Part shown: piece by piece, positions 57,779 to 64,000 of the stretch
Numbering within the stretch: position 1 is the stretch's first letter
How the letters are laid out: each line of letters begins with the position of its first letter
Source: Jacaranda mimosifolia
Lineage: Eukaryota > Streptophyta > Magnoliopsida > Lamiales > Bignoniaceae
Direction of reading: 5' to 3'
Assembly: GCA_018894105.1 (NCBI GenBank)
Contig: CM032129.1
Location: 14,763,968-14,827,967, forward strand
DNA: 64,000 nt
Notes under the pieces: model-generated
Database searches by the model: none
Seen by the model: only the letters and a program-made list of their open reading frames with translations
Told to the model about the DNA's origin: nothing
Program-made: the position numbers and the translations under genes

Positions 57779-59210
57779 TGATAACTCTTCAAAATAGAAT
57801 TATTTTGCCTCCGTATTGTACTATAATTCGCTTAGTTGTTAGGGTAATTTAGAGCAAAAATACTTGTTTGGCTTATTTTTATTACTTGATGCTTTATATG
57901 TGTTTCTTTGATATTCTTATGTCTTTTATTATATTTTATTAATTTTTACATTGTGTTTTGTGTTTTAGGTCTAGGAATAGGTTAGCCCAACGTGTACTAC
58001 CCATGCAGAAGACCCAAAGTAAAGCATAAATTGATTCTACACAATGTGGCAGTGTATTAGAGGCTAGGGACACAGATCCCAAATGGTAGCTTTTCTTGGC
58101 AACCAATTAAGGAAATTTTCATCTTCTGCCCATTTATACCTATTTAAGGATTTGTTAGCGGCATCTAATTGAGTAGGCATGCAAGTACAAGAGATTAGAT
58201 GAGAGAGATAGGAACTTGTTCTCTAGTTTTTCTTAAGCTTTAGATTAGTTTTTCGTCTTTTATTTCATAGTTTTGTATGATTCTCCAAATCAAACAAAAA
58301 AAATCAACATTTTATTACAGGGGATGCTTTAGGCTACCATTGGTTTATAGGTTTTTTTCCCCCCCAAGCTTCAGGAGAATATGGTGGTACTTTAGAGGGT
58401 TTACGGAGTTCTCTAGTTTCTTTAGTGATTTAATGTTTACCTAGTATTGGTATCTATCTGATTACAAATGAATTATGTAAAAACTATTTTATTCAGTAAA
58501 TCTATGGCTAATTCATATTTTGGTTGGGAGATTATTGTTATTAGTTTTGGATTTCATGTTAATTGTTTTATATTATTGTTGATTATGCTATGCTTAGTGC
58601 CATCCCAAGCTTGATCACCTTGGGATTGGATTGTATTTGTTAGTTTAAAATTGAGAAATAGTAATTAAAAATGGACACTTAGGGATAATCAAGTCTAACC
58701 AATTTTCGAGACAAGACATAATAGGATAGGTTATCCGCACTATAGAATATGTTTAATAGGTCTAGACATTATATTTTTCACATATGAACGATAGCTTGGG
58801 ACCTAGAGGTTGTAGCCATCTACACTAGAAGATCCTGACAGTAATCCATCACTCGATACATGCAGAATAGGCTTTGCATGATTTTTCATTCTTAATTGAA
58901 ATTGCCATAATTCACTTTATTCTCTTTTTTTATGAGTTAGGTTAGATTACATTGTATTTCTCTATTTAATTGCTTATCATCATTAGTTTCATTTATGAAG
59001 ATAGTATAAGTAAGAAAGATAAACTAGTCACCCATATTCTCAATGGGTACGACTCTGGTACTCATCGGAACTATATTTAACTTTGATACGTGAACTTTTG
59101 GTACATGTGCCTCAAGTTGGTTTGTTGAATATTTATGTTTTGAGATACTTGAGTTGAGTTTTATTAATGATTTTCTAAATTTGCATATTATGGCCATTGT
59201 GAGCGCATGA
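57779..59210 (+). repeat. Athila-like LTR, copy 2
   Basis: Begins TGATAACTCTTCAAAATAG, ends AGCGCATGA before the primer site. It is about 1.43 kb, compared with about 1.3 kb for copy 1. Confidence 0.72.
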
Positions 59211-59221
59211 AGCCGAAGTGT

Positions 59222-59240
59222 TTGGCACCATTGTTAGGGA
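59222..59240 (+). other. Primer-binding site of the Athila-like element
   Basis: TTGGCACCATTGTTAGGGA, about ten bases after the LTR end. Confidence 0.75.
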
Positions 59241-60793
59241 TTGTCGTGTTGATATTTTATCTAAATTGCTAGTACTAACATAATTTTCTTTGTATATATT
59301 TCGATCTATTTGTTTTGATTTTATTTCTTTTATTTTTTTGTAGAAGCTAAAAAATGGCAGATCATTATTATTAGTCTGAACTATAGTAAGGTAGAGAAAA
59401 GCTTTTATCATGTGCCCCTGTATTCATCGAGAAAAGAAGAGCAGCCCTGTTGTAATGACTTAAAGAGTCATGACGCATATGGTCAACCCACCAATACTAG
59501 CTATGATGAGAAGAGGTTAAGGTTAGAAGAGTTGATTCAAAAATACTTCCCTAAGAGATTATAATAAAAATATGAATATATGACTTCATAAGAGGAATAA
59601 AGGATTATGTTAATGGGAATGATGCTAGAGTGACAAGGTTGGAGACACACTTCTCATATTTGAAAGACAGACTTCACGACTTAGTATCCTAAGTGAGTCA
59701 ACTAGTAGAGTTATTACATAACGAAGGTGGAATGTAAGGAAGAAAGAGTTAACCTCTGCACCAAACTTGAGTTTCAATTCAAGGAACCAATTTCTTAGGA
59801 GGAAATGGAACCCAATTCACCTTTAGCCACATTGCAAGGGATGAGTCTTAATCATGAGGAGTCAATGATGGAGGATGATGGAGAGATCAAAGATAGCAGT
59901 AGCGATAAGTTTCTTAGTGAACAAGAGTTCGAGTGCTTAGATGAATTCCCAAAAATTGCATTTAGAGTGACTTATTACGTGGTTGACAATTGTGGAAATA
60001 CAGATTCTAATAATGAGTTTTGGCATATTGTAATATTCCATAAGCTCCAAGGCATCACTAACTTGAAAGATTTGTTTCTTGGGATGACTCTTATGATGAC
60101 CCTTGAATAAACAAGAAGTACTCTTCTTCTTGATGAATGAAAGGTTGTCGGACTGTCGACCATAACACAAGAGTTTCTAGAAAGCAAACTAAGTATTATA
60201 GAATTTGTGTTTCTTTACTTGGCTTTTATTACTATGTAAGTCAGGAGTAGGTTAATTTTTCTTATTATTTTGTGTTTTTTGTTTCAATAAAATGAAATTG
60301 CTTTTGTATAGGTGTTCAATCATGCATTTTGAAGAATGGGAAGAAATGAAGCAGCCAATAGAGACCCAGGCTCAATTATGCTCTATCTCTTGAGGCTGTA
60401 GCACCCAAGAGTTAGAAAAATGGAAAATTGTAGGATGCTTAGAATTGGTGCCGCAACGCCCAACACTCTAGGAGACTACATTTGCACGCTATCCATTGGG
60501 GCTACAACGCTATATATGGGGACAATTTCAAAGCCTCATTTCTCACCGTTACTTCTTCACTCAAACTCATCTATCCCATTTCTCTCTGACATGGCTTTAA
60601 AGAAATTTCACACACTTACTAAAATTTTTCTCAAAATCCACTCTTTTAACACCTGTTTAACAAAGATTAACATCAAATGAGTGTTGAATAAAATCAAGAA
60701 ATTATTACTTTTCTTCTCTAATTCCTCATTCAAGTAAGTTTGCCCAAATTTCAATTCTTGTTTTCAATTTTGAATTAGCACGCTTATTTGGAT
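59241..60793. other. Internal remnant of the Athila-like element
   Basis: The plus-strand frame 59805-60110 begins MEPNSPLATLQGMSLNHEES and is acidic; I do not recognise it, though such an acidic block could come from gag. The 86-codon frame at 60420-60680 has no family resemblance. No reverse transcriptase or integrase motif is seen. Confidence 0.45.
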
Positions 60794-63044
60794 CGTTGGA
60801 ATACTGCGTCGCAGGCTAATTAGTTTGGCCTTGTAAACTATTTTCTTGGAAGACAATCTTGATTGAATGGTATTCTTTATATTGTCATCTTCATCTTATG
60901 CTCATTGTTTACTTCACTCGCATTTAGATGAAGCCCTTAGATCATATTAGACTACGGGACTGGACTTAATCATGCATTAGATGGTGATCGTGGAATAAGT
61001 CTTACACGGTCGTGATCTTAAATCTTTTAAGTCATAGGATCTTACGAGATAGGTCATCTAAGATTCGGATAAACTTGCACTGACGATGCATAAATTCAAG
61101 GGTTGGATATAACTTCGTTCCATGAGCAATCCCATATGAGATATGGATGCATGTTAGTGGGTGCTTGTTAGAGAATAAGGTATTGATGGCCTGCCTAGAG
61201 AATCCACTAGATATCCAAAGTGTGGTAAGTCAGTAGTGGCAAGTTCTCTAGCTTACGCTAGTACATATTATTAGTCATTTGACCTGAGGATCCATGGTAA
61301 CATTGTGTTTGGTCCTTATGCTTTAACTCTTCCTTGGTCACTTAGCAGGCCACTCGGGTTGAGATTGGGCATGAACTACTGGACATGGAGGTTTGTGAGA
61401 TCCAAGATGGAATTCGATTCCTCGCTTTTGTGAAAGGTGAGTGCATCTCATATGCATTCTATAATGATCGATTTCAAGAAATCCTTGCAAAAGGTGATGT
61501 GACAATCTGGAAAGGTGTTTTCAAAGATGAGGTCACTAAGGAAATCAAACATTAAGAATAAAATCTTAGTATCGAGGCTATTAGGAAGCTGACTAATATC
61601 TTGCCCTAAGCATCTTTTGGGAGATAGGAGACAGGAGGACCGTATTTGCATAGTATGTGTAATGCTAGAATAGTTCTTCAAGAGCATTCATTTTGGCCAA
61701 TTAGTTGGGCTCCATGGGCTTGAGGTTGGACATCGATCATAGAGATTGGATACTCTTCAATTAATGAGATTAATTGAATTGAGTCGCTTAGTTTAAAGGA
61801 GTTTAAACTAATGTGAATATTTGATATTCCAGAAATTACAAGGAGTTGTGACCATATGTCCAATGAATGGTAGAACCTAATGGGTCATACACAAAAGTCA
61901 ATAGCATGACCTATTGAAAGAAGGAGAGTTTTCTAAGAGTTAGAAAATTCATGACCGAATTTGAAGGAAGCGAAAATTGAAATCATTTTAACTTGATTAA
62001 TTTAAGTGTTAAATTGGTCAATTTAATTTGAGAGTTAAACTAAGATCAATTAATTAAGAGTTAATTAATTGATGTCACATGACTATCAATTGGTCAAATT
62101 AATTTGAGTTAAATTAATTTTGTCTAGCTTAAAGAGTTAAGTACTTTGACTTAAAAGTTAAGTCAAATGATTATTGATTAAATTAAAGTGTTTAATTTAA
62201 TTAAATTGAAGATTTAATTTTGGAGAGTATTATTAAATAAAGGATTCATTTAATATAAAGTTAGAATTCATTTGGAAGACATTTCATCAGATAAAATGCA
62301 AATTCCAAATGACATTCAAATTCACATTAACACTAATTGTTACTGGCCACCTAGGCATGGACATTTGGCACCCTCTCCTTGAGGATAGTGTGTGATCACA
62401 CACCACCCCACTCCTATATATGGATATAGGAGGAGAGGGGGCTGCCACATTCAAGATTGTTCGCTAGGTGTCAATTATTCTCCCAACAAACTTGGATAGT
62501 GGGCATCTAATTGTAAGCATTCCCATTATTCTCCCCAACCTCTTTTACATTCCACTTCCATTTCCAAGCCTTCTCTTCTCCTTTCTCTGCAAATATCTCC
62601 AACCATATTGTAGAGAATGGGTCCTAGCAATGGTGTGTGGACTATGTCATCAGAGGCCAATCGTTTGGTTGCTATTGCTCTTGTTTGATGCAGTTTCTTG
62701 CAGCCACTTGGACTGAGTTTTGGGTGGCCTTTTGATGTTTTGTTTTGATTAATTTTTGGAGTGTTGTATCCTCAAGGTGTAGTGACATTCCAGTAAAAAT
62801 TTTAGCTTAAAAAAAGGAGTCCAACTAAGGGAAAAATGGTGGTGATTCTGCTATGCCAGTGAGAAGCTTCTTCAATGGTTGAAGAGAGTTTTTCTTGCTC
62901 CTTGAATTTTCTGTTATCACCAAGGTATTTTCCTTCTCTAAATCTGATTCCTATGCATGTATTGATCCTTGGGGATGTGTTTGGGCTAGTTACATTCATG
63001 GTTTTTGAAAATATTTGGATCCTAGTGCTACACACACACCTACA
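60794..63044 (+). repeat. 5' LTR of the long-LTR element
   Basis: 2251 bp. The first base is C where the solo LTR has T, so its terminal TG has decayed. It has a single copy of the segment that is tandemly duplicated in the solo LTR. Confidence 0.85.
62388..62421 (+). promoter_or_regulatory. Palindrome plus TATA box in the second long LTR
   Basis: GTGTGTGATCACACAC (62388-62403) is a perfect palindrome, followed by TATATAT at 62415-62421. The spacing is similar to the copy at 20109-20143. Confidence 0.55.
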
Positions 63045-63046
63045 AG

Positions 63047-63058
63047 TGGTATTAGAGT
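63047..63058 (+). other. Primer-binding site of the long-LTR element
   Basis: TGGTATTAGAGT, close to the initiator tRNA-Met site TGGTATCAGAGC, two bases after the LTR end. Confidence 0.85.
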
Positions 63059-64000
63059 CATATTCATGCATGGATTTGGATTTTGTTTGGCTTGGATGAT
63101 TGGTTCTTGTGAAGAATTGATCAACATCACCATTTAATCGATCCATATGATGGGTTGGAGTATATGGATAATCTTGTTTGTGGCTCCTTGATTGATGGGT
63201 TAAATCATGCTATTATGTGCTTTAAACATTAAATAATGTGATGAGTATGTTTTAATTCATTTTGCCTAATGTTGAATTTTGATTTGGCATTTGTGGGTGT
63301 TATATGTTGATATAGCATGTTGAGAATGGTCTTAAGTTGTTTTGGTCATTTTTGGGTCCAATGAGATTGGATTGGGAGATTTTTGAAGAATATGATTCTT
63401 GCTTAAACTTGTTTTCAAGCATCTTTGGGCACTTGATATTTCAATTTTAAAAGGTGTATTAATATGAAATTTTCAGCGATATTGTGTGTTTTGATGTTAA
63501 GTTGTTCTAAAATTTTTGGTGTACAAAAGTTGAGCCAAAAATGGCTTGACTCGCTCATGACCCCAAAACAGGGGAGTTGCCGGCACTTGGCAGCACACAG
63601 TAGGGCAATGAACAAGAACTACTGCCCAACAGTGTGCAAGCCTTGGCGAGCAGCACCAGTTAGGTTTGGGACGAGTTTTGAGGATTTCTTTTGGTTCCTG
63701 TAGTGACCAAACTTGTTTTGAAACTCACACAATGGATGCACAAATGTTGTGCAAGTTCTTAAAATTGTGTTGGACACTTTTGGTTGCTTTTAAAACTTGT
63801 TAAAGTTAATTTCCAATTGTGTCGAAAATATGATGCATAAGTGTTATGCTTGTTTTTGCTTGACCAATTATTTGTTAATTTGATTAGCATTTAATTGATG
63901 GAATTGAATGTCAATTTTTGATTTATTTATTGTTCATTTAAGTGTTGAATGGATGATGAATGAATGTGAATGATCATGAGCCTTTAATATTAATTTTATT
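63059..64000. other. Leader of the long-LTR element, non-coding in the window
   Basis: AT-rich. Frames of 114, 79, 74 and 66 codons on either strand (62802-63703) lack any family resemblance. A GC-richer patch lies at 63570-63660. Confidence 0.55.

Larger units (their letters stand above)
57779..60793 (+). mobile_element. Athila-like element: 5' LTR, primer site and short internal remnant
   Basis: LTR 57779-59210 is followed by TTGGCACCATTGTTAGGGA at 59222, matching the Athila/Tat TTGGCGCCGTTGCCGGGGA primer-site form. The internal part (59230-60793) contains a few short frames, the longest 101 codons at 59805-60110, and no recognisable pol. It ends where a long LTR begins at 60794. Pairs with the LTR at 34923. 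Confidence 0.7.
60794..64000 (+). mobile_element. Long-LTR retroelement, 5' LTR and leader, runs out of the window
   Basis: The LTR 60794-63044 is a diverged copy of the solo LTR at 18410-20765. TGGTATTAGAGTC begins at 63047, two bases after its CCTACA end, so an internal region starts here. To 64000 no gag or pol motif appears. The long non-coding leader suggests that coding genes, if any, lie beyond the window, or that the element is a non-autonomous large derivative. Confidence 0.8.

Overview
This window comes from a plant nuclear chromosome, most likely a eudicot. It is AT-rich and almost entirely made of transposable elements inserted into one another, as expected for pericentromeric or other heterochromatic DNA. 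I recognise one host gene, a two-exon GNAT-family N-acetyltransferase at 15639-17201 on the minus strand. No rRNA, tRNA or CRISPR array was seen. Element ends, target-site duplications (TSDs) and domain motifs were read by eye. Family names are inferred from motif order.

Layout, left to right. (1) 1-10517: a decayed Ty3/gypsy element of the Tat type on the plus strand. It has a primer-binding site, gag, protease, reverse transcriptase, two RNase H domains and integrase, then an 87-bp tandem repeat. After that comes an antisense gene with its own TATA box and visible introns, a polypurine tract and the 3' LTR. (2) 10887-14255: a 3.4-kb Mutator-like element with a perfect 9-bp TSD. It holds a second element with ~80-bp inverted repeats. 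(3) 14265-17300: host DNA with the acetyltransferase gene. (4) 17306-18405: a relative of the smaller Mutator-like element. (5) 18410-20765: a 2.36-kb solo LTR with 5-bp TSD TACTT. (6) 21490-32812: a minus-strand chromovirus-like gypsy element. Its gag is split by a 5.27-kb CACTA transposon (25892-31161, TSD TAG).

(7) 34923-60793: a deep nest. It contains two Athila-like LTR copies and two copies of a long LTR related to that in (5). A ~3.1-kb solo LTR (38454-47558, TSD GTTGT) is itself interrupted by a complete 5.97-kb chromovirus with chromodomain (40585-46549, TSD CACGG). A second Tat-like element (49482-55142) carries another tandem-repeat block, and a third Tat-like element (56100-57778) is cut off after gag. 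(8) 60794-64000: a 2.25-kb LTR of the same family as (5), followed by a tRNA-Met-type primer-binding site and leader sequence that leave the window.

Every retroelement is broken by stops and frameshifts. Several catalytic acidic codons are changed in a way that a single G-to-A transition explains, and many stops sit where tryptophan is expected. This fits long-term methylation and deamination. The most unusual features are the antisense gene in element (1), the palindrome-plus-TATA module conserved in two long LTRs, and the nesting, which can be dated step by step from its target-site duplications.
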